Positions 53,696 through 63,361 of a DNA stretch of 64,000 bases are shown here, in pieces. This DNA comes from JABCPO02 sp052174015. GTDB taxonomy: Bacteria; Bacillota; Clostridia; TANB77; CAG-508. Made by a program: the position numbers and the translations under genes. Where the stretch lies: contig JBQMXM010000001.1 in assembly GCA_052174015.1 (NCBI GenBank), forward strand, positions 62,001-126,000, written 5' to 3'. The notes beneath the pieces are model-generated. The model worked only from the letters and a program-made list of their open reading frames with translations, was not told where the DNA came from and made no database searches. Every line of letters starts with the position of its first letter. The first letter of the stretch is position 1.

Positions 53696-53944
53696 TTATA
53701 ATTCTACTTCTTCAAACCTATATTTTTGAGTTGCATTTGGATATTTTACTCTATCTACTTCACTTGCAAATATTTCATATGGTCTAGCCCATTCTAAGTA
53801 TTTACCATATAATGCTGTATATACTACTATCTTTTTAGGTTCTTCTCCTTTTTCTACTTGAGCATCAAACACTATATCCCTAACCTTATATAATTGACCT
53901 TTAAAATGTCTATATACTTTTCCTTTAATTATTTCTCTTTCCAT
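53696..53944 (-). CDS. DUF1653 protein
   Basis: 82 residues. GKVYRHFKGQLYKVRDIVFD and VVYTALYGKYLEWARPYEIFASEV match DUF1653 proteins, small domains of unknown function found alone or with metabolic enzymes. It lies between holB and the TraX gene on the same strand. Confidence 0.9.
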   Translation of the reverse strand: MEREIIKGKVYRHFKGQLYKVRDIVFDAQVEKGEEPKKIVVYTALYGKYLEWARPYEIFASEVDRVKYPNATQKYRFEEVEL

Positions 53945-53986
53945 ATTAACTCCTTAATTAATTATTTGATTTACTATTTATTTATT

Positions 53987-54946
53987 TTACTTATGTGCAA
54001 CATCCCATATATTGAATATTAATCTATCTTTAGTCATTTCAAAATTACAATTAAAATTAATTTTCTTTTTAACTTCTGTTAGAACTTTATACATATTTGA
54101 ATATATTAATATATTCTTTTTTTGCAATATCTTTATATATAGTACTTGTTCTAAAAATTGTATATATTTTAATATATTATCTTTACTTATATTTTTACTA
54201 TATTTAGCATAATATACTGATTTAGAATATTTAAAAACATTATCTATCATCATATATGCTGATATTTTTTCTATTTCATCTATTGTTAATTCTTCTTTTA
54301 ATTTTTGTTTTTCAAAAATAGATATAATTTCATTTAAAAATTGATTATAGTTGTTGTTATTATTATTGTTACTACTATTATCACTATTATTAACATTAAA
54401 ATTATTATTTTTATCTATATCTATATCTATATCTTTACATATCTTTTGTGATTGTTCTTGATTTTCTGCTTGATAATTATCTGATAAATATATTTTTTGA
54501 CATCTGGATTTAATTGTATCTAATATATTATTTAGAGTATTAGATATTAATAATATATGTACATATTCTGGTGGTTCTTCTAATATTTTAAGCATTGCAT
54601 TTTGTGAAGAATTATTTAAATATTCTATATTTTCAATAATATATATTTTTTTAGATATGAAAAATGGTTTTTCATATATTTTAGAAAATAATTTTCTAAT
54701 GTCTGCAACCTTACTATTTTTTCCATCTATTTTTTGTATTTCATCTAAATTTCCAACATCTATTAGCTTACCTATTCTTGCTTTTTCAGTTTCTAAAGAT
54801 ATATCTTTTAAAATTAAATTTTTTAAAAACTTATTTAATATTTCTTGAAATTCACATATATTTTCAACACAAAACAGATAACTATGTGATACCATATTTG
54901 TATCTATCTGATTATTCATATATTTTTTAAATTCAGCTATTGTCAT
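53987..54946 (-). CDS. holB: DNA polymerase III delta-prime subunit
   Basis: 319 residues, clamp-loader type. HSYLFCVENI, then YIIENIEYLNNSSQNAMLKI, LEEPPEYVHILLISNT and TIKSRCQKI are diagnostic of HolB/DnaX-type AAA+ domains; the Walker A is absent as in HolB. A poly-Asn insert near residues 185-200 is unusual. It loads the sliding clamp with tau and delta. It lies 41 bases before lepB on the transcript. Confidence 0.9.
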   Translation of the reverse strand: MTIAEFKKYMNNQIDTNMVSHSYLFCVENICEFQEILNKFLKNLILKDISLETEKARIGKLIDVGNLDEIQKIDGKNSKVADIRKLFSKIYEKPFFISKKIYIIENIEYLNNSSQNAMLKILEEPPEYVHILLISNTLNNILDTIKSRCQKIYLSDNYQAENQEQSQKICKDIDIDIDKNNNFNVNNSDNSSNNNNNNNYNQFLNEIISIFEKQKLKEELTIDEIEKISAYMMIDNVFKYSKSVYYAKYSKNISKDNILKYIQFLEQVLYIKILQKKNILIYSNMYKVLTEVKKKINFNCNFEMTKDRLIFNIWDVAHK

Positions 54947-54985
54947 ATTATTCTTCTTTTCTGTATTTTATTAATATTTAAATTA

Positions 54986-55654
54986 CTATTTAACTTTACC
55001 AAATTTAGTTATAGGCCATACTCTGTTAAATACTTTTCCATCTATTTTTTCTTTTGGAATACATCCTATTTCTCTTGAATCTGTACTTTTACCTCTATTG
55101 TCTCCCATAACAAAATAATATCCTTTTGGAACTATAAAATCATTTAATACATTAGAAAAAGTTTTCACATTTTGATTTAAATATTCTTCTTTTAATTTAA
55201 CATCATTTACAAAAACATTTCCATCTCTAATTATTACACGATCCCCTTCTTTTGCTACAATTCTTTTAATAAGACTAACTTTATCATATTCAAATAGATT
55301 TTTCATCATTGATAATATAAATGTGTCTTCACCCTTATATACTGCTTTTGGTGATTCATTACTAATATATACTCCACCTATTATTGGCGATTCAAATGTT
55401 ACTATATCTCCAACATCAAAATTCTTTTTAAATGTCTTTGGTAACTTATTTAACCATAACTTTTCATTGTTTTGTAATGTTGGTACCATAGATTGCTGTT
55501 GAACTGTTGTAAATGTACCTACAAATCCTTTTATAAAATATGCTAAGACTAATGCAATTACAATTGCAAAAGCCCATTCTATTATTTCATTTGCATATTT
55601 ATTATATAATTTTTTTCTTTGTTCTTTAAAGTTTTCTTTTACATTTTCTTCCAC
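54986..55654 (-). CDS. lepB: Signal peptidase I
   Basis: 222 residues. One N-terminal transmembrane segment (about 25-46), then QQSMVPTL with catalytic S55, SLIKRIVAKEGDRV with the catalytic K130, and MGDNRGKSTDSREIG. It removes signal peptides at the outer face of the membrane. Clear serine/lysine dyad of the Gram-positive type. It lies in the walR-walK transcript. Confidence 0.96.
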   Translation of the reverse strand: MEENVKENFKEQRKKLYNKYANEIIEWAFAIVIALVLAYFIKGFVGTFTTVQQQSMVPTLQNNEKLWLNKLPKTFKKNFDVGDIVTFESPIIGGVYISNESPKAVYKGEDTFILSMMKNLFEYDKVSLIKRIVAKEGDRVIIRDGNVFVNDVKLKEEYLNQNVKTFSNVLNDFIVPKGYYFVMGDNRGKSTDSREIGCIPKEKIDGKVFNRVWPITKFGKVK

Positions 55655-55700
55655 GTTTCATCTCTTTTCTAATTCTAACTATAGTAAATTTTCTTTAATC

Positions 55701-56447
55701 TTATTTTTTTAACATTTTATCCATATTTTTTAAAAACTCGTTTGTTAAGTCATCTTCTGTAACTTCTGCTACTTCTTCTACTTTAGGTTCTGTTTTCTTT
55801 GTTCTTTTTGTTGTTTTAGTAGTTTTTGTTGTTCTTGGTTTTCTTGTTTTCTTTTCTTCTTTTTCTGGTTTTGATTCTGATTCTATATTTGTTTCTACTT
55901 CTAACTCTTCTAAATTAATTGCATTTTCATTCTCACCAGCATTGAAATTAAGTCCGTCTGATTTAATTACTTCATTTGCATCTAACACATCATCTTGTGT
56001 CTTAATTTCTATCTTATTAACATTAATATCTTCATTCATATTAGGAGTTTCTGATACTTCTGTTAATTCTAATGTTTCTTTAGTATCAAAATTTTCTTTA
56101 ATTTCTCCGTTTAATTTATTAAAATCTGCTCTATCTTCATTTTCTATTCTATTATTCATAGTATTTGAATTGTTAGTATTTTTTCTTTCTTTTGGAACTT
56201 TATCCATCTTAATTTTTCTTGGTGTTGATGTATCTTGTTGAGATGCTCCAAAAAGAATTAATATTATTAAAGAAATTCCTATAGCTAATACTAAAACTTT
56301 AATAACTGGTGTATCAAATGTATTTTTTTGTGCTAAATCCACTGCTGCATATGATTTTGTTATTAATGTGTTTAATAATATATTTGCTAATGTAATTGAT
56401 AATATATTTTTTAAGTTAATATATTTTGTTTTTGTTATTCTTTTCAT
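55701..56447 (-). CDS. Membrane protein with charged tail, unknown
   Basis: 248 residues. Two hydrophobic segments (about 13-34 and 46-68), then a long acidic low-complexity region (about 80-185, Asn/Glu/Asp-rich) and a basic stretch rich in Lys and Thr (about 190-225) before an acidic end. No family recognised. It directly follows walK (16 bases), and could be an accessory protein of the WalKR system, like YycH/YycI in position but not in sequence. Confidence 0.65.
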   Translation of the reverse strand: MKRITKTKYINLKNILSITLANILLNTLITKSYAAVDLAQKNTFDTPVIKVLVLAIGISLIILILFGASQQDTSTPRKIKMDKVPKERKNTNNSNTMNNRIENEDRADFNKLNGEIKENFDTKETLELTEVSETPNMNEDINVNKIEIKTQDDVLDANEVIKSDGLNFNAGENENAINLEELEVETNIESESKPEKEEKKTRKPRTTKTTKTTKRTKKTEPKVEEVAEVTEDDLTNEFLKNMDKMLKK

Positions 56448-56463
56448 TTGTACTCCTTTATTT

Positions 56464-57918
56464 TTATTTTATTGGAAATCTTACTACAACTACTGTACCT
56501 TTGTCTAGTTCACTAGTTATATCTATTGTTCCATTATTTTTTTCTACTATTTCTTTAGCAATTGATAATCCTAGTCCTGTTCCACCACTTGCTCTTACTC
56601 TTGAACTATCAACTCTATAAAATCTTTCAAATATCTTATTTATATCTTCTTCTTTTATTCCTATTCCTGTATCTTTAATTTTAATATATACATTATTATA
56701 TAAGAATCCTACATAAATATATACTGTACCATTATTTTTTGTATATTTTATTGCATTTGTTAAAATATTAGTTATAACTCTTTCTACACCAAATTTATCT
56801 GCATATATTTCAGGAATATCTGAAGTTATAAATGATTTTAATAAGATATTTTTTTCTTTTGCATTTTGTTGAAATCTTTCTTCTAATTCTTTAATAATTT
56901 CTGTAACTTGGAAATATTGTTTTTTCCTTTTTTCAATATTTGAATCATATTTTGATAATATCAATAAGTCTGAAACTAATTCTTGCATTCTTTCTGCTTC
57001 TTTTTCCATTTTTCTAACAAAATAAATTATTTGGTCTTTTTCTATCTCACGATTAACATCATCTACATCTTGTAAAATTGTTTCTGCATAACCTCTCATT
57101 GATGTAATTGGTGTTTTTAATTCATGTGATACATCTGCCACAAATCTTTTTCTCATTTTATCTAATTCAAAATGTTCAGTTATTTCTTGCATAACAATTA
57201 CAATTCCATCTGCTTTATCTTCTTCTGTCTGTAATGGTGCAAAAAACACTTTAAATGTCCTATTTTTAATATTTATAACTTTGTTTTGTGAAGCAAGTTT
57301 TTCAAGATATATCATTTTTTCCATAGTAAAATCTACTTCTAACAATTTACATACATCAAAAAAGTTAGTATTTTCATCTATATCTAAAAATGTTTTTGCT
57401 GCATTATTTATATGACTAATATTACCATGAATATCAAACGATATTACCCCATCTTTTAAATGAAATAGTATTGTCTCTATTTCTTTTTTTTGTCTGGTTG
57501 CTTCTGTTAAATTTTCTTTTAAATTAGAATCCATACCTAAAAATAATTCAAGTAAATCATCCATTTCATCTTTATGACTATATTGATTTAATTTTTTTGT
57601 TACTATTGATTCTCCTGCAATTACTGCTTGTGCACTTTTTATTAATTCTAATGTTGGTGCAAGTACACATTTTGATAATATACTACTTACAAGAGTAGCA
57701 ATAATTATAAAAATTATTGCTACAGTATAATACCCCATCTCTATATTTTGTAAATTTTGCATTATTATTGGCTTCTGTTTTTCAATTTCTGGTATACTAT
57801 ATATTGTATCTATATATGCATTTTTTTGAATTACCATTAAACATATAAATGAGACAATTATCATAATTGTAAGTAATAATACTGTAAATATAATTATTCT
57901 CTGTATTTTTTTTAACAT
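56464..57918 (-). CDS. walK: Sensor histidine kinase, WalK/PhoR type
   Basis: 484 residues. Two transmembrane segments (about 9-31 and 62-83) frame a short external loop; then a HAMP-like region (about 84-140), a PAS domain (about 145-245), HisKA with VSHELKTPITSM (H265) and HATPase with NILTNAIKYTKN and GTGLGLSIAKEI. The external loop is only about 30 residues, so it senses through the membrane or loop rather than a large domain. It starts 2 bases after the response regulator gene. WalK is preferred because of the wall-gene context; PhoR is the alternative. Confidence 0.87.
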   Translation of the reverse strand: MLKKIQRIIIFTVLLLTIMIIVSFICLMVIQKNAYIDTIYSIPEIEKQKPIIMQNLQNIEMGYYTVAIIFIIIATLVSSILSKCVLAPTLELIKSAQAVIAGESIVTKKLNQYSHKDEMDDLLELFLGMDSNLKENLTEATRQKKEIETILFHLKDGVISFDIHGNISHINNAAKTFLDIDENTNFFDVCKLLEVDFTMEKMIYLEKLASQNKVINIKNRTFKVFFAPLQTEEDKADGIVIVMQEITEHFELDKMRKRFVADVSHELKTPITSMRGYAETILQDVDDVNREIEKDQIIYFVRKMEKEAERMQELVSDLLILSKYDSNIEKRKKQYFQVTEIIKELEERFQQNAKEKNILLKSFITSDIPEIYADKFGVERVITNILTNAIKYTKNNGTVYIYVGFLYNNVYIKIKDTGIGIKEEDINKIFERFYRVDSSRVRASGGTGLGLSIAKEIVEKNNGTIDITSELDKGTVVVVRFPIK

Positions 57919-57919
57919 A

Positions 57920-58669
57920 TTATTGTTCTTTCTTACTTGTTTCTCTTAAATAATATCCTACTCCTCTTTTTGTTATTAAAAATTCTGGAGTTCCTTTTTT
58001 GCTTTCTATTTTATCTCTTAATCTAGCCATTGTTACATCTATTGTTCTAATTTCTCCAACATATTCTCCATAACCCCAAACTTTTTTAAGTAAGTCTTCT
58101 CTAGATACTACTGTTCCTGGTTGAACTGCTAAAAATCTTAAAACATCAAATTCTTTTTTTGTTAATTCTATTTTTTTACCTCTAATAGTTACTTCTCTTC
58201 TTTTAGAGTCTATAACTAAATCACCTATTTGAATTATTTGGCAATCTTCTTCTGAAAGTGCAATTCTTGTATTTATTGTTTTTCTTAAATTAGCTTTAAC
58301 TCTTGCAATAACTTCTCTAACTGCAAATGGTTTTGTAATATAATCATCTGCGCCTATTTCTAATCCAATTATTTTATCTGTTTCTTCTCCTTTTGCAGAT
58401 ATCATTAAAATTGGTACATCTCTCATATTTAAGTTATATCTAATTTCTTTACATACATTTACACCATCTTTTTTAGGTAACATTACATCTAATAATACTA
58501 AGTCAGGTTTATTAAGTACATCTTTGCACTTTTCAATAGCTTCTTCTCCATCTTCTGCTAATACAACTTGAAAATCTTCTCTTTCTAAATTGTATTTTAG
58601 TATTTCTCTAATTGATTCTTCATCATCTACTACTAATATAATTTTACTTATCAAATCTGTATTTTCCAT
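57920..58669 (-). CDS. walR: OmpR-family response regulator, WalR type
   Basis: 249 residues: receiver domain with VVDDEESIREI, phospho-acceptor D61 in LVLLDVMLPKKDG and Lys in DDYITKPF; then the winged-helix DNA-binding domain with LTKKEFDVLRFLA and VWGYGEYVGEIRTIDVTM. It heads the operon with walK and the membrane/secretion genes. AGGAGG precedes the ATG. WalR and PhoP-type members are hard to tell apart by sequence alone. Confidence 0.88.
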   Translation of the reverse strand: MENTDLISKIILVVDDEESIREILKYNLEREDFQVVLAEDGEEAIEKCKDVLNKPDLVLLDVMLPKKDGVNVCKEIRYNLNMRDVPILMISAKGEETDKIIGLEIGADDYITKPFAVREVIARVKANLRKTINTRIALSEEDCQIIQIGDLVIDSKRREVTIRGKKIELTKKEFDVLRFLAVQPGTVVSREDLLKKVWGYGEYVGEIRTIDVTMARLRDKIESKKGTPEFLITKRGVGYYLRETSKKEQ

Positions 58670-58822
58670 TTTTTCCTCCTATGGATAAGTTATACTAATT
58701 TTTTAACCATTAATCTTTTCTTTTGTATTAATTATTTAATATTAATTATATATTATCATATATAAAATGTATTTTAAATACATTTTTTTACATTTTTTAT
58801 TTATTTTTTAATTATTTTCAAA

Positions 58823-59770
58823 TTATCTTCTACTAGCTATTTCTCGTTTATTTATATAATATGAATTTCCAGTTATTTGTTTAGCTTTTTTCTTTACTTG
58901 TGCACCTATTTCTCCTATCTCTAATACATTTTTAAATGTATTTGGTAATATCTCAACAACACCTATACTTAATGATGTAAGTGGAAATTTTTCCATAACT
59001 CCGCTTCTATTTGGTACTTCTAAATATCCTTTTTCTAAATCTTCTTTATTAAAATATTCTGGGATTTTATCTTCAAATTCTTTTAAAATATCTTGACATA
59101 ATTTTTCATAATTTGTTTTGGATACCAAAGCTACAAAATCATCTCCCCCAATGTGTCCAACAAATGCATCTTCTATTTTTTCATTATTATATATATTATT
59201 TGTAATTACTTTTCCTGTTGTTTTTATAATCCTATCACCTTCTGCAAATCCATATATATCATTATATGATTTAAAATTATCTAAATCTAAATATAGTATT
59301 GCAAAAACTTCTTTTTTAAGTAATCTTTTTTTAGTTTCAGCTTTTATTTGTACATTTCCAGGTAATCCTGTTAATGGACTAATTCTTCTATTAATATATA
59401 GTAAATCAACCACATTTTTTATTATATGATATACATATTCTGGTTCAATTGGTGTTCTAACATAATATAGTATTTGTTCTTGTAATAATTCCATCTTATG
59501 TTTTTTACTTGAATTTGATGAAACTACAATAATTGGTGTTATCGCATTATCATCATCATTTTTTATTAATCTAATTACATCTTTAATATTAAATTCTAAT
59601 TCATCTTCATTTATTATAATAAGAGTAGGAATATTTTTAAGTACTTCCATTAATTCACTAGTTTTTTTCTTAGTAACTCTTATTTGTTCCATTTTTTCTG
59701 AAATAGATTTTCTAATATTTAATGTTAATAAACTACTTTTATCATCTATTACTATAATTTCTTGTATCAT
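58823..59770 (-). CDS. GGDEF-domain protein with receiver-like N-terminus
   Basis: 315 residues. The first 120 look like a receiver fold (IIVIDDKSSLL start, late IEPEY end) but lack a clear phospho-acceptor Asp. Residues about 130-300 form a GGDEF domain: SPLTGLPGNV, FAILYLDLDNFKSYND and the active loop HIGGDDFVALV. GGDDF keeps the catalytic acidic residues, so diguanylate cyclase activity is plausible. No transmembrane segment. The gene is 15 bases after the Ig-like protein gene and probably co-transcribed from 61087. AGAGG precedes the ATG. Confidence 0.87.
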   Translation of the reverse strand: MIQEIIVIDDKSSLLTLNIRKSISEKMEQIRVTKKKTSELMEVLKNIPTLIIINEDELEFNIKDVIRLIKNDDDNAITPIIVVSSNSSKKHKMELLQEQILYYVRTPIEPEYVYHIIKNVVDLLYINRRISPLTGLPGNVQIKAETKKRLLKKEVFAILYLDLDNFKSYNDIYGFAEGDRIIKTTGKVITNNIYNNEKIEDAFVGHIGGDDFVALVSKTNYEKLCQDILKEFEDKIPEYFNKEDLEKGYLEVPNRSGVMEKFPLTSLSIGVVEILPNTFKNVLEIGEIGAQVKKKAKQITGNSYYINKREIASRR

Positions 59771-59785
59771 TTGTACCTCTTTTTC

Positions 59786-61045
59786 TTAGTTTGTAACTAA
59801 ATTTGGTAATTGGGGAGCTACACTACCATCTTGTCCCCTATTTTGTATACCAGATGGTGGTCGTACTTGTCTTTGTGTTTGCGCAGGTCTATTTGCATTA
59901 CCTGTTTCAAGTGGTGTATCTATACCTTCTACAGATTGAGCCCTTACTTGTATTACATTATCTCCAATATCTAATAATTGTGTTATAACTACTTTTTTAT
60001 TATTAGGGTCATTTTTTTGATATTCTCTTTTATATTGTTTTCCATTTATTGAATATTCTACTTTACTAATTCCTACAGAATGTTCTACTTCTATCTCAAG
60101 TGATGTTCTATCACTTGTTTGTGATAATTTTATTTTAGGAGTACTTAATCCTACAAAATTTTTTCTAACTGTTTCACTATTACCGCTTGTATCTGTCGCA
60201 GTTACTTTTAAAACTCTTTCTCCTTCTTTTGTTGTAAATTGTAATTTTAATTGTTTTTTATTATCATTTGGTGGCACAGCTGTTTTTTCTTCTGTTTCGT
60301 CTTCCCACTTATATTTTACATCTTGAATCCCAACATCATCTGTTATATCCAATTCTATTAAATTTCCATTTAATTTAAAATTAATTACTGGCTTATTTAT
60401 ATCATTTCCTTTAGCTTGCTTAAATTCTTTTTCTGCAAACTTCTTGTTTCCTTTTTTATCAATAACACTAACTTTAAACCTATTATCTCCTTTTGGTATC
60501 TCAATATTTTCTTGTACTATTTCTTTTCTACCTTCACCTTGAATTAATTGTTCTTTTTCTATATCATCATTCCATAAATATACTACTTTATCTATCTCAT
60601 TTTCTGAATTTATAGAAAATTTAATCTTTCCATTAATTTCTTCTATATTAATTTTTATAGTTTCTTTTGGATTTAAAGCATTATTCGCCTCTTGTAATTT
60701 TTTGTTTTGAATTAATGAATATACAGCATAAATAGAAAGTGCCATTGCAAAAAGTATCATAATAATAGTAAATACTTTTAAAAGTGTTTTTGCATTTTCT
60801 TTTTTTGCTTTTTTTCCACCTAAATCCATACTAGATAATCCTGGAAATTCTAACTCTGGTTTTTCTTCTATAGGAATATTTTGATTATATGGATTATATT
60901 GATTGTATTGGTTTTGCATATTAAAATTATTTTGATTATTCATTATTTGTTCTGCATTATTTTTTGGTTGTTTTACAACTTTTTGCTTTTCTTCTTTTTG
61001 ATTTAAAATATTATTTTCATCATTAAAATCTAATATTTGATTCAT
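59786..61045 (-). CDS. Membrane-anchored protein with Ig-like repeats
   Basis: 419 residues. A Gln/Asn/Lys-rich cytoplasmic region (1-85), one transmembrane segment (about 88-112) and an external part with three similar Ig/FN3-like domains (about 120-210, 213-290 and 290-375), each with blocks such as NEIDKVVYLWND, DVGIQDVKYKWED and SVGISKVEYSINGK. A Pro/Arg/Gly-rich tail follows. Not recognised as a named family; a wall-binding or sensing ectodomain is likely. It lies beside a GGDEF protein and is preceded by the 37-bp shared element. Confidence 0.75.
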   Translation of the reverse strand: MNQILDFNDENNILNQKEEKQKVVKQPKNNAEQIMNNQNNFNMQNQYNQYNPYNQNIPIEEKPELEFPGLSSMDLGGKKAKKENAKTLLKVFTIIMILFAMALSIYAVYSLIQNKKLQEANNALNPKETIKINIEEINGKIKFSINSENEIDKVVYLWNDDIEKEQLIQGEGRKEIVQENIEIPKGDNRFKVSVIDKKGNKKFAEKEFKQAKGNDINKPVINFKLNGNLIELDITDDVGIQDVKYKWEDETEEKTAVPPNDNKKQLKLQFTTKEGERVLKVTATDTSGNSETVRKNFVGLSTPKIKLSQTSDRTSLEIEVEHSVGISKVEYSINGKQYKREYQKNDPNNKKVVITQLLDIGDNVIQVRAQSVEGIDTPLETGNANRPAQTQRQVRPPSGIQNRGQDGSVAPQLPNLVTN

Positions 61046-61086
61046 TAATTTCTCCTATTTTTCTTTTTTAACAAATTATTATTAAA

Positions 61087-61115
61087 AGTATAACATAACG
61101 ATAAATTCAAGTAAA
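61087..61115 (-). promoter_or_regulatory. Promoter of the Ig-like protein and GGDEF transcript
   Basis: TTTACT (61110-61115), 17-bp spacer ending ATGT and TATACT (61087-61092), an extended -10, on the minus strand. The shared element begins 52 bases beyond. Confidence 0.65.
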
Positions 61116-61143
61116 TATTAATATTAAAAAAGATATAATTTAA

Positions 61144-61180
61144 TGTAGAAAGTTCAAACATATTTGACAGAAATATATTA
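61144..61180 (-). promoter_or_regulatory. 37-bp shared upstream element, copy 2
   Basis: Identical to 38375-38411. It lies 99 bases before the start at 61045 and 52 bases from the -10, against 96 and 54 at ftsW. The dyad TCAAA-CATA-TTTGA is in the middle. Confidence 0.6.
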
Positions 61181-61479
61181 AAAAAATAATTTGTATCCTT
61201 ACTTTAAATTATATAATATAGATTTTAAGACGCACGCGTGCATCTTAAATAAAATAAGACGCATTTTTTGTCATTTTTGCGTCTTATTTTGAAATTATAT
61301 GCATGTATGCGTCTTATTCAATAATTTTACCACTTTTAACTTTTAAGTTTTATTTTTTTAACTTTATATAAAAAAGATATAATTTAAATTATATCTAAAT
61401 TATACCTACAATCTATTATTTTTTATCTGTTTTGTAACATATCTTAAGTTCATATAATATATCATATAAAAGTTAAGTA
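61181..61479. other. Intergenic region with GC-rich hairpin cluster
   Basis: No gene seen. A near-perfect 20-base palindrome (AAGACGCACG/CGTGCATCTT, 61227-61246), a perfect 13-bp hairpin AAAATAAGACGCA/TGCGTCTTATTTT (61251-61290) and a third copy of the arm (TGCGTCTTATT, 61308-61318) lie together. The AAGACGCA motif occurs three times. An AT palindrome follows at 61375-61396. Confidence 0.7.
61375..61396 (-). terminator. AT palindrome downstream of divIVA
   Basis: Perfect 22-base palindrome AGATATAATTT/AAATTATATCT, with TTTTTTATAT following on the minus strand; weak because it has almost no G or C. Confidence 0.45.
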
Positions 61480-61944
61480 TTAAAATTCCTCTTCAGGTAT
61501 ATTTTTTAATACTTCTAATTGTGCTATTAATAATGCTTCTGTCTTTGTCTTATATAGTGCAAGTTCTGCTTTTAAATTTTGTAATTGTGTCTTTTTTTCT
61601 TCAATTACTTCATCTATATTTCCAACTCTATCCATTAATAACTGATTTGCTTCTTCAATTATTTTTTGAGCTTCTTCTTCTGCTCTTTTTTTCATATCTT
61701 CTGCAGATTGTTTAGCTATTAATAATGTATCTTGTAATATTGTTTCATTATTTTTAGTTTGATTTAAAGTCTCATTTAACTTTTCTTCTAACTCTTTAAT
61801 TTTTTCTTCTTGTTTTTGATTATTCATCATTAATGTTTCATAATCATTTGAAATTTCTTCTAAAAAATCTTCTACTTCATCTACATCATATCCTTTGAAT
61901 TGTCTAGAAAATTTTTGATTATCTATATCTATTGGTGTTAACAT
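61480..61944 (-). CDS. divIVA: DivIVA-family cell-pole protein
   Basis: 154 residues from the ATG at 61944 (GGAGG five bases upstream); an earlier in-frame ATG would add 13 residues. The start MLTPIDIDNQKFSRQFKGYD and DEVEDFLEEISNDYE is the DivIVA lipid-binding domain; the rest is coiled coil. It binds curved membrane at poles and septa. It follows sepF by 45 bases. Confidence 0.92.
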   Translation of the reverse strand: MLTPIDIDNQKFSRQFKGYDVDEVEDFLEEISNDYETLMMNNQKQEEKIKELEEKLNETLNQTKNNETILQDTLLIAKQSAEDMKKRAEEEAQKIIEEANQLLMDRVGNIDEVIEEKKTQLQNLKAELALYKTKTEALLIAQLEVLKNIPEEEF

Positions 61945-61989
61945 CTTTCCTCCTAATCCTAGCTTATCTACCAATTTTAACATCTAATA

Positions 61990-62442
61990 TTACAGAAAAT
62001 TAATGTTTGATTTTCTTTTTTTATCTTTTCCTTCAATTACATAATTTTCAGGTGCTGCAATAAATATTGAATTTGTAACCTTAACTATTTTTCCGTCAAG
62101 GGCAATAACTCCTCCACTTACAGTATCAATAATTCTTCTTGCTTCTTCTTTTGAAACATATTCTAAATTTAAAATAACTGATTGTTTTTGTTTTAATAAC
62201 AATATTACTTCTTGTACTTCTTCATAGCTTGAAGGTTTAACTATTTGCATTCTAACTGAATTTATATCAATTTTCTTTGATTTATTTGCCTTATATTTAC
62301 TTAATGGAAATATATTTCTTGGCACTTCTTCCTCTTCATATTCTTCTACTTCATCTACTTCGTCAAACTCTTCATAATTGTAATCGTAGTCTTCTTCTGT
62401 TTTAAATTTACTGAAAAAATCTTTTATAGATTGTGTTATCAT
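61990..62442 (-). CDS. sepF: Cell division protein SepF
   Basis: 150 residues: an N-terminal amphipathic helix (about 1-14), an acidic linker (about 15-50), and the SepF core with VQIVKPSSYEEV variant MQIVKPSSYEEV, LKQKQSVILNLEYVSKEEARR and FIAAPENYVI. It tethers FtsZ to the membrane. The pair sepF-divIVA is standard in Firmicutes; ftsZ is absent here. Confidence 0.95.
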   Translation of the reverse strand: MITQSIKDFFSKFKTEEDYDYNYEEFDEVDEVEEYEEEEVPRNIFPLSKYKANKSKKIDINSVRMQIVKPSSYEEVQEVILLLKQKQSVILNLEYVSKEEARRIIDTVSGGVIALDGKIVKVTNSIFIAAPENYVIEGKDKKRKSNINFL

Positions 62443-62737
62443 CTTTCACTCCTTATTTTATATAATATATTTATAATTAATTTAATTATTTATTTCTATT
62501 TACTTTTATATACATATTTTAAATATATTATGTATATTATACCTTTATATAACTATATAACCACTATTTTACACTTTTTTCTATTATTTTTCACTTATGC
62601 TACAAAAAATTATTACTTTTGTAACACAAATTTAATAATTAGATATTTATTTATTAAATTATTAAAGAAAAAATGTCTATAAATAAATTCAATCAATACT
62701 CTAAATTTATATTAATTCATCTCTCCATAATTTATTT

Positions 62738-63238
62738 TTATTTCCTATTAATTATATGATTAAAATTATTATACTGTCTTTCTATTAATATTTTTTTTAT
62801 TGAAGTTGGTTTAAGATCTATCTCTTTTATTTCATCAATTGTCATAAATTTAAAATTTAATATTTTAATTTCATCTCCATCGTTTTCTTTAACTTGCCAT
62901 TGTTCTGGTAATTCTTCTACATGAATTAAAAAATAGTTTTCAATCCAATGTTCTTGTCTTCCTTTATTTATATAAAAGTTTTCATGATTACAAAACAATT
63001 TACAATCTTTTTCTGTAATATCTATACCTACTTCTTCCTTTATTTCTCTAATAATAGCTTCATATGAACTTTCTCCTAATAATACATGTCCACCTGGTAA
63101 TATATAATAATCATATCCTTCTATTTGTAATATTAAAAACTTATTATTTTTTTCTATTAATCCTGCTACTCTATAATGAAAACTATATTTATCATTTTTT
63201 ATTCTTATATCTTTTTTATCAATATCTTTTATACACAT
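62738..63238 (-). CDS. Nudix hydrolase
   Basis: 166 residues from the ATG at 63238 (AAAGGA seven to eight bases upstream); an ATG five codons earlier lacks one. The Nudix box GGHVLLGESSYEAIIREIKE followed by EVGI is complete, so hydrolysis of a nucleoside diphosphate derivative is likely. Substrate unknown. Isolated gene between unrelated neighbours. Confidence 0.92.
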   Translation of the reverse strand: MCIKDIDKKDIRIKNDKYSFHYRVAGLIEKNNKFLILQIEGYDYYILPGGHVLLGESSYEAIIREIKEEVGIDITEKDCKLFCNHENFYINKGRQEHWIENYFLIHVEELPEQWQVKENDGDEIKILNFKFMTIDEIKEIDLKPTSIKKILIERQYNNFNHIINRK

Positions 63239-63361
63239 ATAATATCCTTTCATATAATCTAAAATAAATAAATAATAATAGTATTATTATAATAACAAAA
63301 AGTATTAACAAAAACAATTATATTAAAAAATATATACTAAAAATATATACTATAATAAAAT

